Assembly: GCA_003344405.1 (NCBI GenBank)
Contig: NOWV01000040.1
Span: 186,001 to 250,000 of the forward strand
From: Trichoplax sp. H2
Lineage: Eukaryota; Placozoa; Uniplacotomia; Trichoplacea
Direction of reading: 5' to 3'
Length of the DNA stretch: 64,000 nt
Position 1 is the stretch's first letter. The number at the start of each line of letters is the position of its first letter. This document shows, one piece after another, positions 1-17,671 of this stretch. The notes beneath the pieces were generated by a model. The model saw only the letters and a program-made list of their open reading frames with translations, had not been told where the DNA came from and did not search any database. Position numbers and translations under genes: made by a program.

Positions 1-137
1 CCTTTATGTAATAATAGTTCGCTCAATTTCCTTGAAATCTTCAAAATATTGCCAATATCATGCATAAGACTGATTCACAATTTTACGACTCCTACTTTTA
101 CATGAATTAAAAATTTAACTACTTTTATTCTTCGTAG

Positions 138-4682
<4,545 letters not shown>

Positions 4683-4742
4683 AGATTGAACTATATGAAT
4701 TATAGCATTATTTTGGTGAGATTGAACGAATCATAATTCAAA

Positions 4743-4748
4743 AATAAA
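4743..4748 (+). promoter_or_regulatory. Candidate polyadenylation signal of the SGK3-like gene
   Basis: A canonical AATAAA lies about 60 bases after the TGA stop of the SGK3-like gene. Position and orientation fit a cleavage signal, but no transcript evidence is available and the region is AT-rich. Confidence 0.4.
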
Positions 4749-7700
4749 TAAGTTTTCTTTAGTAATCTTTTATGTGATGGAAGGTTCGATGAATCGGCTG
4801 AAATTGGACTAGTAGGCATGCAGACAATTACGCAAATATCTTAGTAAAGAAATGGATACTTTGTTGTTGATTACAATTTGCGTAGAATGTGGTGGTTGCT
4901 ATAAAGCAGTGGGTAGGCTGCTATCAAGCAACGTGTGAAATACTAGCACTACAACTATTGTAACTAACGAATTCGGAAGCAGATATCATTAGTATTTATA
5001 GTTTTGAACATAAAATACGTGCAGAGTACTATAAATTATTAAACATGATGAGCTATATTTGAGTCTAGTGTGAGAGTACTGTAGATTATACTGTATCTAT
5101 ATTTAAGATATCAGAATCACCGTACAATCTTAATAAATTACATTTTATAAGTGTAGGAGCTGAAGATCAATTTTTATTATTTATAACTTGCAGAAACGGA
5201 TTGTTAGTTCGAAGAGATATGAAAATGAGAAATTCCACAATTATGGTAGAGAGAAATAGAGTTAATTATGTGTTATAATCTGCTTTAGACAATAATTGAA
5301 TTCGTTTTTATCGATATTGACAGTCAGTGATCTAGTATTTGCATTGTACCAAGGCTATCAGGTGTAATGCATTAGAAAAATATTATTCTCTGAAGGTATT
5401 AAAGTGTAGAAATTGAGTTGTTCTATCAGTAAATATATTAGAATATTTTTAAGAAGAACGGAAAGATGGTATCTTTTCTTAACAGTTTAGTATAGACACT
5501 TTATTTCACATACATATATGACGAAGAAAGATACCAATTGACAATTTATTGCTGATTTTTATGATGCATCTTCATCAACTGGTTGGTCTAAACATATTAC
5601 AAATAGAGAAATTGTTGTTTCATTTTTCCTTGTCTATTAATGTTGGTAATTCAAACTATAGATGTATACATACAGTGTATAAGTTAAAATACATACGCGA
5701 TTTATATACAATACCTACAATTGTACGTGAATATGAATAGCTTTCTGACAAAAGAAATAAAAAGTTCTGTATGTCTATAACTATTTTGTAATTCAAAATG
5801 CTCATTGACTAAGACTAATAGACTGGAATACTGCATTTCCTTTTTATATGATATGTACTTATAATCGAGTTATTTAGAACCACCACAGTCTACATTAATG
5901 CTGCACACTGTAATAAATACTTTAAAAATCAATTATAAAATAAGTCGCCTATCCCATATACGATTAGTTACAATATCGGCAGACTTTTATTCATATTTTT
6001 GCGAATACTATAGTTCTGATGATATGATTGTATTATATAAAGTATATTTCCTATGCCATGCAATAGTTTAGTTCAGTGGTAGACTTCGCAGTATATGATG
6101 ATTCCTTAGGCTCATTTACAAGTGCGATCAATTTTATTTCCAATTACTATGTAATCTGTTTATAACATAACTCGACAATCATCAAGACGGATTTCATCAC
6201 TTTTTTGATATTCCTTATTAGCAATGGTTTTATTATCCAAGATAAGGACTTAAACTGCAGTTACGCTATTAATTGCACAAGCATTTTTCCCCTTAAGTTG
6301 CTTGCCTTTAGAAATACCTGTAATGCAATTAACACATTACTAAGCTGCAGATTACGTAGACAATTGATAGAACAAATTTATTAGTACTTTCCATAGTAAT
6401 TATTTCCTCGGGCCATCAGATTTACGATCGCCACTTTGGATCTTAGCTGATATAAAATATTTAGAAACGCATATTTAAGGGGCATTACTGTAATATGAAA
6501 AGTATTTTTTAACTGATTTATTTACTTTAAAATTGCTATTGTTCTACTCAATAAAATCGTCCATATGTAAACATCTCATAATAATACTAAATCACCTGAT
6601 GTTATGAAGGAATAACTTTTATTAGATTGTATTTATTAACTACAATTTTCGTCATCATTGCTTTATTCATTAATTATGCTGCATTTATTGTTAATTTAGA
6701 ATTATAAGATATGATTAAGCAATTCTTTTTAATAACAATCTAGCATAGTAACATTCTTAATTAAATGACTAATATTCATTCATACAGTGTCTTATTCATG
6801 ATGCAATCAATATATTAAAAGTATCAGGATAAATAGTATCCAAACTAATCGTACAGAAATCTACACAACAATTACTACAGTAAATATGAAATTAAAGTTA
6901 TTAATACTTTAATAATTCCTCCAGTAAGTCATAAATAAGTCATTATGCCATAAAACTCCTTTTAGTTGACATTACCGTCAGACTGTTTCGTAAAACTCTT
7001 TTTACAATTGAAGATTAAAAAGCGCATTTTACTTCTCTTTACGGCTAATAAAATAATCTCGTTATTTTAAAGATAGTTCCGATAGATTATTTTATTAATA
7101 GCAGCCGCTATAGGAGTCAACCTACGGTAATTACAATATTTTAAAAGATTCACAGTCAGTAACAAAATCAAGCTATTTATGGCGTACTTCCGCAGATGTT
7201 ATACTTGTATTCTCCATCTCTCCATTTTAAACACTATATTAAACATAAAAACGAAATAAGTCATTCTTTCGATCTTACTGTGATGGATTTATTGGAAAGA
7301 TAACAACTCGTAAAGCTGTAATTGCTATACACTTCTTAATTCTAGTTCTAAATCACCTATAGCTTAATTCGGAAATACCTTACATCTTTTCTAAAGATGG
7401 CAAAATAAAATCAGATCAATCCTAGTACTTATACTTTAATAAACAGTTGCATCATTGAATCTATTTGCTAGAGAGTTTTAAATTGTATCCCATTGTAGCA
7501 AGTGAAAGATTACTTGGATAGGATGGATTCCAAAGCTTTCAACCATTCTATTTATATTATCATTTTGCTATGGGAAAGGTGCCAAGTAAAGGTTTAAAAC
7601 ATCCGATGAGACGGAACTGATAGTAAAACAATAAATTATAACAATAGCAATCTAATGCACGTCGCAGCATTCATAATTCATTGAATATATTGAGAAGAAT

Positions 7701-10700
7701 TTGATAATGACTATTATTCGAGTTTAAACTAACCAAAAATGCTCTCAAAATCTTGGCAATAATACTTCAAGATGTCACGTTGATTGACAGACTGTAACAG
7801 TAAAATCATGCCATGCTTTCACTTGCTGTATAAAAGTCAGAATAGAGTCCATTTGCTTATGATCAATTCTGATAAAATGTGTTCTTCGGGAAACAAAACT
7901 AATTCTAAGAATATTGGTACCTGACAGCCATTGATTAAATGCTATACTGCGGCACCCCTAAGCTTAACTTTGTTCGAATAATTATAGACGATTGAATTAA
8001 ATCGCTAGCTCACTAAATGATATCGGTATTTTTAATATGGATTTTTCATCAGCAATTTTAGCCATACAGTGAAGATGAAATTATATTACATACATATATA
8101 TATATATATATACTGTATACATCGAATATTAATTGTTTACTATATCTATTCCTTTAGCTTACTTCTAAGACGCTTTATATCATGTAATAAATCGTGAAAT
8201 CTTGCCGTACAGTAAAGTTAACGCCAAATTGACAATATAGAATTGACTTAAGGGATACTGAAAAAGGATACTTTTAAGAATAAACACGTATGGTCATAAA
8301 AATTTCCAATCACGTAATCGCACTTTTTTATTATAAAGATAGACTTTGTGCAATATTTAACATTTTGCATCAAAATTTTTGTATCCTTTCCTATTGCACA
8401 TTTTTACTTATTTAACAAATTTTATTGTATTTCACCATAATTTTACGTTGATAAATATATTTATACTTGGCGGTTCATTTTATATAATAGACTGAAATCT
8501 TGGTAGCTAAAAATGACTTATATCAACTTGCTATTTCTAATATTATATAGCAAATCTAATTGAATTTTAAGCATCTATAGATATTACAGTTACTTTCCTT
8601 TCCATTATCTTCATACATGGCTATGTTTATCAAGTTGATAATGACTGCCGCAGTCACCCATCAGTTTCTACTTGATAAATATACATTAAATTTGATTTTA
8701 GTAATAATTTTAAATACTACTCTAATTATTCCCATTAATTATGGCCCATTATAATCGAGTTTATATGTTAGGCTATATCTTAATTACAGTAGATATCGTA
8801 ACAATTTAAAATGAAACAACCGTAAGGTAGATTTCATAGCCAATTTTTTACTTTAGACAGGAAGTATAATTTAAGCATTAATAGCTGTTTCTTCTCGTTG
8901 TAGATTATAATATTATATATAAATACTTCATATACTGCATATGCTCTTGTTACTTATATCTTTATTATTGATTTAAATTTTTCGATTAAAGAATAGTGGA
9001 TGTAAACAGAGGTTAGTTAATTTTCAATTGATGGTGTCCATTTTTTACTGTGTAAATTAAAAGGAGGCTTTACTACTCGTTATAATATCTTATCAACTTA
9101 GAATGATTGTTTCGTTCATTGGAGGCAAATATTTTCAAATAGCTCTAACTTCCATCTATAAAAGATAATAATGAAATGGTTACTAAAGATGGAATATCAT
9201 GAATAATAATATCAAATAGGATGTGCTTGTTAATGATTTACAGGATGTTCCATGATAAATCATAACAACTAGTCAAAAAATATTAAGCTCATAAAGCTAC
9301 AGCTGATAGTGTAAGTATTAATAGTTTGAAAGCCTTTGTCAACTAAAAACATACGAGAAAAATATTTGAATCATGTAGCTCAAAGGATGGAAATATAAGC
9401 TCGAAATAGCGTTCAAATATGAGTTACTATAGCGCTCAGGACATTCCGAAGAATAGCCCGTAAAAGCTATGACGCACTAACTTTGAAAATAGTTATCATT
9501 ACCGTAATCAATCATGCATGAAAAATTTTAACGGCTACTCCCTGTGTACATAATAAATGATACAGTTTTATTTTAAGCAATATCAATTTAGGTCATAGTT
9601 GTTTCATAATATGCAAACTGTTTTATATTCTAGCAACCGGCATAATATTAGCCTACACGCATTAGGCTACCATTAAAAATAAACGTTACTACATTGGATA
9701 ATACAGCATAATTGGTGGAGAGCAAAGTAATTGCATTTTTGTTTTGCTGATCACCTTTTAATGATATTAAAATTACTAAATTCATTTTTCACCTATTTAA
9801 TGTTGAAAGGCGCAATGAAATTAATCTATAGGATATAATCACGTACGTGTTTATCGCTATTGCAAGTTAATACATTAATATAGAAAGAATTCATTTAATT
9901 TCTAACTCATTTAATGAAGAATATGGGTAACGAGATAAGTTTTAGGATATAGCTAATTAGTTTTATATTTGCGATCGCTGTTGATGAAATAATATAGAAG
10001 CAATCATTGGCAATGATCTAGGCGATCACAAAATAATTTTCTAAGCTATAAAGAAAATCCACTTTAATTTTAAATGTGTTGAATAAATAAAACGGATAAG
10101 GGCGTCAAGGTTTTAAGATGCAATCATGTATTTATTGCTATAGCCATCGTTGTTGATGAAACAGTATAGAAAAAGTCAATTAAAAGTAGACGATGAATGC
10201 TGATCGAGTGTTCAACAAGCATAACTTATATTCTATCAACATTGTGCAAGATGAAATTATTTATTCTCTTTCATTGACTAGTTACCCACTTACTGACGGT
10301 AATAAATCGAATAATGTCAATTTTGTACTCAAGTACTCCATTCATTAGTATATTTGGCTATTAGAATTGAAATAATTTAAGGATGCTATTAATTCACAAA
10401 TATATATATGAAAATGATTGTAAATCCTGCAGTGTAACCAAGTTAACATGGAAAATATTATGATATTCTGATGCAACCAGATTATTGTTATCGGCAGCTA
10501 TAAGACGATTGAACGAAAGTACAGTTATGGTAATTTTAATTTATCTGATCTTATTCAACAGTAATGTATTATCGATTTAATTGGCCTATCCTGTTGTTTC
10601 TAAATTGTTTTTCCATAATATTACCTCTTATTTCTTGACAACCGTAGGAAATTACTTGAAGGTATAAAGGAAGAATAATTTGCAGCCAGCTATTGTTTTT

Positions 10701-10830
10701 ACCCTTAATTCAAATGCAAATTAATGCATCTAATTTAAACTTAGCCATTACATTAGAGGATTGTTTTGTTTGACGAAAATGAAGAATAAAGAATAATAAT
10801 AAGTCAAGACATAAACACCAGGATACAAGG
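4749..10830. other. Long intergenic region, no gene recognised
   Basis: About 6 kb of AT-rich sequence. Both strands are broken by frequent stops, and no run of exon-like frames joined by plausible splice sites was found. A short (TA)n tract lies at about 8093-8112. Small frames such as the one at 5549-5740 have no family resemblance and are treated as chance. Distal regulatory DNA for either flanking kinase cannot be excluded. Confidence 0.6.
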
Positions 10831-10832
10831 CG

Positions 10833-10840
10833 TATATAAA
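10833..10840 (+). promoter_or_regulatory. Possible TATA box of the NEK6/7-like gene
   Basis: TATATAAA sits about 490 bases before the NEK-like start codon, the nearest strong TATA match upstream. If used, it implies a 5' leader of roughly 450 bases. The leader holds a possible short intron from about 11271 to 11319 (gtaatt ... ggtag). This is inference only, because TATA-like strings are common in AT-rich DNA. Confidence 0.2.
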
Positions 10841-11320
10841 GTTCTGATCGTTACACATGCGATAATCATTTCATTCATCGTCAATATCTTGGACACATTG
10901 AATCGTTGACCTATACAACATTAACAAGTTAATAGATAATTCTATCCTAAATTACTTTACAGCAAGTCAAAGTCGTTTCATAGTGACAATCGAATTGATA
11001 TCCAGGCGTACAAAGACGTAGTAGCGTCCTATTTCGATAGTTATATTCAACGTTAATTCCACTGTATCGCAGTGCACTGTATTAGTAATTGAAGGAGGAG
11101 AAAAATTAGGGAAAACAACATCTGCTACTTTGACGGAGAAGAAAAAAATTTCTTCCGAATATTTTTCGATTTTTCAATTTTTTCCCATCTAGGAGAAAAT
11201 ACTATCTCGCCAAGGCCATCCTGGTACTTTACATTTATCTACTCATCAACTTGACTATTTCAACCAAGGTAATTTATCTATTCTATCACGCTGGATAAAG
11301 TTAGTGGAAAATCTGGTAGG

Positions 11321-12280
11321 ATGAAGAAATCAACAGCAACAGCAGTTCCATCTCGGCAACATAAAGCCACAATAGTGACTAACACAAAAGATCGCCAACA
11401 AAATCAGAAAGAAAATCAATGCAATGATGGCCAAACCGATCCATTCTCGTCCTTGGATAATTTTAAGATTGAGAGTCGAATTGGTAAAGGTCAATTTAGT
11501 GTCGTCTATTATGCTAAAAGTTTAACCGATAAAACCAAATATGCTGTCAAAAAAGTCGATGTCTCCGATTTAGCAAGTTCTAAAGCACGCCAAGAATGCA
11601 TGAAAGAAATTGAATTATTAAAAACAGTAGATCATCCCAATATCATCAAGTACTATGCATCGTTTATGAAAACTGATTTTTTATACATTATATGCGAATT
11701 AGCCGATGCTGGTGATTTAGCTAAAATGATTACTACCTTTCGCAATCGCAAATTATATATTCAGGAGCACACTGTATGGAAATACTTTGTTCAGATTGCT
11801 AGTGCAATCGAACATATGCATGATCGCCGTATTATGCACCGTGATATTAAGCCCGCTAATATCTTTATGACAACGAGTGGAGCGGTTAAAGTAGGCGATC
11901 TTGGTCTAGGCCGATCATTTAGTTTTAAGACAACGGTAGCCCATACTTTAGTGGGCACGCCGTATTATATGTCACCAGAACGTGTTAAAGAAAATGGTTA
12001 TAATTTTAAATCAGATATTTGGTCATTGGGTTGTTTATTATATGAAATGGCCGCTTTAAGGCCGCCATTTTATGCTGAAAATATCAATTTACTTGTCTTA
12101 TGTCAACATATCGAAAAGTGTGAGTATCCTCCGCTGAGGAAAGATCGCTATTCGAGTGATTTACGCGATTTAGTCGATGCTTGCATTCAAAAAGAACCCA
12201 ATAATAGGTATGATGCTAAAATGGTATTACAAGTAGCCAAAATTATGAGCAGTAAAGATAAGACCAAATTACGTTCATGA
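11321..12280 (+). CDS. NEK7: NIMA-related kinase, NEK6/NEK7-like, single exon
   Basis: Serine/threonine kinase of the short NEK6/NEK7 class, which in vertebrates is activated by NEK9 and acts in mitotic spindle assembly; NEK7 also takes part in inflammasome assembly there. It encodes 319 residues, close to family length (about 302-313), with a basic, Gln-rich N-terminal extension of about 47 residues and a kinase domain filling the rest. Landmarks: GKGQFS 55-60, catalytic Lys77 in YAVKK, HRDIKPAN with Asp175, DLG 193-195 (DLG instead of DFG is normal for this class), VGTPYYMSPE 211-220, GYNFKSDIWSLGCLLYEMAA. The activation-loop residue matching NEK7 Ser195 is Thr209 (VAHTLVGTPYY), still phosphorylatable. 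There is no C-terminal coiled coil or RCC1 domain, which excludes NEK2, NEK8 and NEK9 types. It has no coding introns, unlike the other conserved genes here; a retrocopy or intron loss is possible. NEK6 and NEK7 cannot be told apart in a lineage that split before their duplication. Confidence 0.95.
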   Translation: MKKSTATAVPSRQHKATIVTNTKDRQQNQKENQCNDGQTDPFSSLDNFKIESRIGKGQFSVVYYAKSLTDKTKYAVKKVDVSDLASSKARQECMKEIELLKTVDHPNIIKYYASFMKTDFLYIICELADAGDLAKMITTFRNRKLYIQEHTVWKYFVQIASAIEHMHDRRIMHRDIKPANIFMTTSGAVKVGDLGLGRSFSFKTTVAHTLVGTPYYMSPERVKENGYNFKSDIWSLGCLLYEMAALRPPFYAENINLLVLCQHIEKCEYPPLRKDRYSSDLRDLVDACIQKEPNNRYDAKMVLQVAKIMSSKDKTKLRS

Positions 12281-12441
12281 AGTTTTCACCCTTTGTATTT
12301 TTTTTGGAACATTAACTTTGCTATATCATGTCAAAACATTTAATGTGACCAAAGTATCATGAAAATTGTTAGCAAAGGCCAGGGATTTATCATATCTGCT
12401 AGCCACGTCTATTTTACTTTCGTGCTCTGTACCGTAGTAAC

Positions 12442-12447
12442 AATAAA
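12442..12447 (+). promoter_or_regulatory. Candidate polyadenylation signal of the NEK-like gene
   Basis: AATAAA about 160 bases after the NEK stop codon, at a plausible distance for a 3' end. No transcript support is visible. Confidence 0.35.
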
Positions 12448-15400
12448 TATATTAGCAGAACGGTACGGTAAAAAAGGTAATTGATTACTGGAATATCTAA
12501 AAATTACTTCGTGGCGCTAGACTACTATTACACCCGTATCTTTTCGTCATTACATAATTTAGCATTGCAAACATTGCTAAGCATGACGATGTTCGATATC
12601 TGTAAATTTCTTATTGATTGCTTCCTATTCCATTTTTGTCATCATAACGGCTATTTTGTAAGAACGTCGGTACGTAAGTAAAAGTTTCATTTATACCATG
12701 ATAACTCTATTACAATAATTTCAACTTGAATTGTTTCTGCACCATGGATTGTACGAACAGTAAATAATTCCTTCAATTCATGTCGATATTAGTGTTCTCA
12801 ATTTTAGCATTGCTAAATTATGTTATTCTATCAGCTGGATAAGGATAGAGTGAGGGGTATAGTACGGTAAAACACATTATTGATTTATTTATTTTATTAT
12901 ATTAAATCAAGAAAATCAAAAATAATGTCCATATTTCAACTACTTAAAGGTATTTGATAGCTAGAACTAAGTATACTTTAAACCTTCTATTACAAGATGT
13001 TAAATAGAGCTGATTTTAAAATTGTCGGCGAATATAAATATTGTGATGTGTATCGAAGTAATAAACTTAATCTTTGTGGATTATCAGGATCGAGGATGTC
13101 CATAAATCAGTCACTTGCTTCATTTGTTTTACTTTGTTTAATGTTTAATTTTATTTAATAATTGATGGAATATAACGGATTGATTTGTATATCTTAGTCA
13201 ATTTCATTTGAAGATAGTTGATAGCAGCGCTAAGCAATGTTAATCGATCGTGGTTTATTTTGAAGAATGTTTATCAAATCCAGTTATAAAATCCGTCTTT
13301 AGTCATATCATTGCTTATCTTTTAATATAGATATTGTACATACGAGTATATGTTAGCGTATATGACTTATGTCCGACCGCATATCAATCTGTTATCATAT
13401 AATTTTATGATGTTATATAGCTCAACTATAATAATATGGTGATTTGGGTCACACTCATCTAAGTGCAATGTATTAATCTATTCTTATATTACTTACTAAC
13501 ATTTTCTATACGAGTATTGAAATATCCTCTGTACTGTAGATTCTATTACACTTAATTATTTATTTATATTCAGTTGAAAAATAAAGTATTTCGACAAATA
13601 ATTTAACATTGGAAAATGTGTGAGAAATTGTAGTTTGTAGACAATTTCATCCATAATTCATTCTTCGTATGCATTATAAAGCACAAAATTTTAAACGTCT
13701 AAACTAGAAATAATATCGTAACCAAGTCAGTCGAGTCTACGTATAAGAAATAAAAACTCATTTGTCTAATCTACCTAACTCACAAATTGAATATCCTCTC
13801 TAATAGAAGTTAAAATTTTTGTTACTATAGAATAGCCATAAATGAATTGAGCGTCAAGATTTTGAGCTAAAAGGAATCGTTCTCATTCAAAATTGATTTT
13901 CTTCTCTTCTACGTAAATCAGTTAGAACGTTCAACTTCGGTATAAAACTAACTTAATTAAGAACAGAAGATACAAGGACTAAGTGCATCAATGCAATCAA
14001 TGCATGGGTTCATTTACTTTTAGAAAACAATCAATCAAGTCATAATAGTGGCAATCGAATTTCTTTAATTACAAGTTATTAAAAGGTTATTGACGTAACT
14101 TCTGGCAGTTTAATTACTATCTAATGAAGTCATTTATTACCTGTAGTTTGGCTAATGAAAACAAAAAATAAATACAGAAGACGATGTATAGAAAGATCAG
14201 TTATGCAGTAGGATAATTTTAGTACGACTAAGTTATCTGGTAACTTTCTATTTTTAGATTGTATCCAAATTAATCTCTTTCACCTTTACTACAGTATAAA
14301 TAGAATTAACCGAGATTAGAGACGGTAAAAATAGCCGACCGGCTTTTCAAGACTGCACAGTGCATACATATACAACAGAGCGATTCCTTTCTCTGATGTA
14401 ATTAAAACTTGATTTGCAGGTTCTGTTTCTCAGTCGCCGTGAAAATTTTCCAGACTTTTAGGCACATTTCCGTTCATATGTTTATTATTTAATAATGATT
14501 TCAATTTAATTCCTATGATGAATAAAAAAGTGTATCATCTATCTGATTCAGTTGATTGGTGTTTCAGAAATAAATCATTTCTTCCTTTAATTTATATAGC
14601 CTGTCATGTTCATTAACTGCCAATCATTATTAAGCAAATGATATTGATTTGCAATAGTTTTGCTGTTGGATTTCCTTTAAAAGGCTATCCAATAATAGTC
14701 AATGATATAAACGTGATTGTAAAAATAGTGTTATTAACCGTGATGGAAATATTATTGGATACTATTCTAGTTTGCCATCCACATTTGCACTGGAATTTGA
14801 ATCCTTATTAATCATCAATACTAGGTTGAAATTACATTGGCTTTCAGTTATTTGAAAAAAAAAACGACTGCAACTGTCAACCACTTTGTTATTTTATATC
14901 CTTATTTTATGCCAAGGGTTATTCAGTAGAGGGAAAGGCTTGATTTGAATTCAAAAGTTGGTCTATTAATCTTTCATTTTGTTGGATTCTAAATTAGAAC
15001 CTACGCTACTCTATTTTAACAACATCGTTTCTTGTTGATACGCATCGTTCATAATTATCAGAGAGTACAAGCATTGGGGGGGGGGAAAGAAGAAAGGATT
15101 GAAAATGGTTTTGAATGAAAATAGAATAATAAATTATTAATGTATCATTGTCCTATTGCTGTATTCAATTCGCTCTTCGTAATCAATATATAATAATAAT
15201 AAGGTATTTAGTTGGTATAGGCCTATGGGGTAGACCATCTGATCGAAATTATATTGATTCGAAAGATTCTTTCAAGTCAGAGCAAATACGTTTGCCATCT
15301 TATCATGATGACTCCATAACATGTACCTGGCTTTGCTAGTCATCATTGAAAGCATCGCTATTCACATTTTTATCCTATTTAACTCTTATTGACTTCATGT

Positions 15401-17140
15401 ATGAGGATATGCGAGTCGTATTTTATTTGACTTATTTACTTGCAAGCTCAATAAGAAGGTTACTTTGCGGGATGCTTTTATTCTTTCCCTTTCTCACCTC
15501 TCCTCCCCCTGTTTCTATTTCTAAATCAAATTTATTTACATTGAGTCATTCTAGCCTTAGATAGGATGAACAAGGTGACGGTTATTCTTACTTTTTCAAT
15601 CTCTTTTTTTATTTTTTGTCAATGAAATTATAAAACAATATCCATTCGTATTATTTGAAAAAGCATATGTGTATTAAGGCTACAGTGTTGCTCATTATTA
15701 TGGGTAACTGGATTACAGACGATTGCCAAGGATGCCTAGAATACTTTTTCCATAATGCTGCTATTGTAAAGCAGACTAACACCACGTTGAAACTATTTAA
15801 ATCCGCTATAAATACTTTCTTTATCCATGCAGGTAGTCGTAAATTGGGTGATGTCTATTTCTTTATACTAAGGAATAGAATGGTCTTTTGTATGACTTGT
15901 CTGAGAAAATTAGGAAGGATTATCCAATATAGAATTATGTCTAGCAAGACAAAGTCTATTGACTTGAGACTGTGAATACTTTACTGTTACTGTCATTGAA
16001 TTGATGGGTAATTTTGACGGCATACAGCGAGTATCGAGAGAGGTTTAAGTCATGGACTACGAGAATGCTAGATAATCTGCAGTAACACATCTTTAAAATA
16101 TCGACGTTATACTACGCAAAACTAACCTAGCAGACTATCTCTATGTTGGGTTGTATCATGACCGCATTTTGAGCTTTTTATCCGTCTCTTATTTCGCACC
16201 ATGGCAACGAATATGGAGCATAGTTGTGTAGAGTGTACTTCAGTCGTGAGTTGGACGCAAATTTGTGTCGGTGTGATAGGTATACAAGAATATAGAATTA
16301 TAACTTGATTGGCGAATCCGATAGCGATATGCTGTAAAATGGTTGTCGGAAACGATAGACGTATGCTCCTTTTTGACTAACTTCTGGCTTGTCTCTTTAA
16401 TGGTCCGCGCTCATCTATATTACAGTATACTGTAATGGAGCTAAATCACTCCACTCAATTATAGAACGGGTTGTTGTCTAGTTTACATGACGAGTTGCAT
16501 GAAAATTTGTTCCCTTTGTGCCGCGGTAGTAAATATACCAGGAGATAGTTATAACATGATTGGTACATTCTATAACGCTATAGAGATGCTGGCGAAATGA
16601 TCTGCCTAATATACGCGTATGCTTCTTTTGACAGAATTCATGCTAGTCTCTTTATTGGTCTGCAATTATTTCCGCTGTCTTGGACAGACATCTTATTGAA
16701 GCTCCTTCCCTCATCGTGAACGGTCTATCTACTGTAGTTCTTGATAACATCATTCTACAGTAGCCTATTGTGAATAGGAGTGGAAGTTATTACTGAAATC
16801 AAGCTCGCTTAGGTCTCGCACAGCACCATTTATTAGATTGAATGTTGTATATGATGGCTACAATGAAAAGTCCCTGTAAACATCTCCATTTTGATATTTT
16901 ATAGGAGCAAGGTACAGCCAAGCCATAAAGAGAAAGGTAGTCCAAAGACCAGATTTCTTCTACTGTAGCTGCAGTATAGTATCTCAGCATACAATGTAAT
17001 ATTATGGCCCACTTATCTACTAATCATTGTAGCTGACGGACTTAGAGTAATAAAGTTTCTCTTCTCTAAAACAGATCTCTCTCTCTCTCGTCTCAGTCTC
17101 TAAGTAGGAAGACATATTATTACATACAGTACTGTAGTAT
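12448..17140. other. Intergenic region, no gene recognised
   Basis: About 4.7 kb between the NEK-like gene and a repeat-rich stretch. A 9-base G run lies at about 15077-15085 and a CT-rich microsatellite at about 17080-17100. Open frames at 15148-15339, 15346-15564 and 15655-15975 overlap no conserved motif, lack supporting splice structure, and some begin at non-ATG codons; they are not called as genes. Confidence 0.5.
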
Positions 17141-17158
17141 ACGGTGTGATTCATTTGG

Positions 17159-17322
17159 TGTGGTGGATCTTGAGGTTGACTAATGATACTTTCATAAAAT
17201 GCAGCTTGCGCTTTGCTACCAGTTAATTGACTTTATTGAGCTGCTACCAATAAATTGTGGTGGATGTTGAGGTTGACTAGTGATACTTTCATAAAATGCA
17301 GCTCGCGCTTTGCTACTAGTCA
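17159..17322. repeat. Two-copy direct repeat, about 66 bases per copy
   Basis: Two near-identical segments at about 17159-17224 and 17258-17322 begin with GTGTGGTGGAT or ATTGTGGTGGAT and share GAGGTTGACTA, TGATACTTTCATAAAATGCA and a GCGCTTTGCTA ending. They differ by a few substitutions, so the duplication is fairly recent. No coding content is evident. Confidence 0.7.
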
Positions 17323-17464
17323 CGACACAGACAAGCGTTTTGATAACATAACCTGGTGATAATTTGTAATCTATGATTATTAGAACTTATCTATTATAAT
17401 TATAATTATCTGACATAACATTACGCTACGGTTTTGGACTTTGTGTATTAGTGTAACTAACGAT

Positions 17465-17608
17465 ACACCTATTTGAATGATAATTCTCAACATTTGCTAT
17501 CAGATTATTGACACACCTATTTTGAATGATTATTCTCGACATTTGGTATCAGATTATTAACACACCTATTTGAATGATTATTCTCAACATTTGGTATCAG
17601 ATTATTAA
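17465..17608. repeat. Three-copy tandem repeat, about 48-base unit
   Basis: Three consecutive copies of a unit containing ACACCTATTTGAATGAT, ATTCTC(A/G)ACATTTG and TATCAGATTATT, starting near 17465, 17511 and 17561. They carry only a few differences and have no evident coding content. Confidence 0.75.
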
Positions 17609-17671
17609 GGATGGAATAAAATACTTCATATATGAATCAATTTGAAGTAAAATTGATATCAATCGATAAGT

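Noticed and set aside
15655-15975. A 106-codon plus-strand frame
   Set aside because: It begins at a non-ATG codon (TTG), shows no known motif and has no supporting splice or promoter context. One frame of this size in 7 kb is expected by chance.
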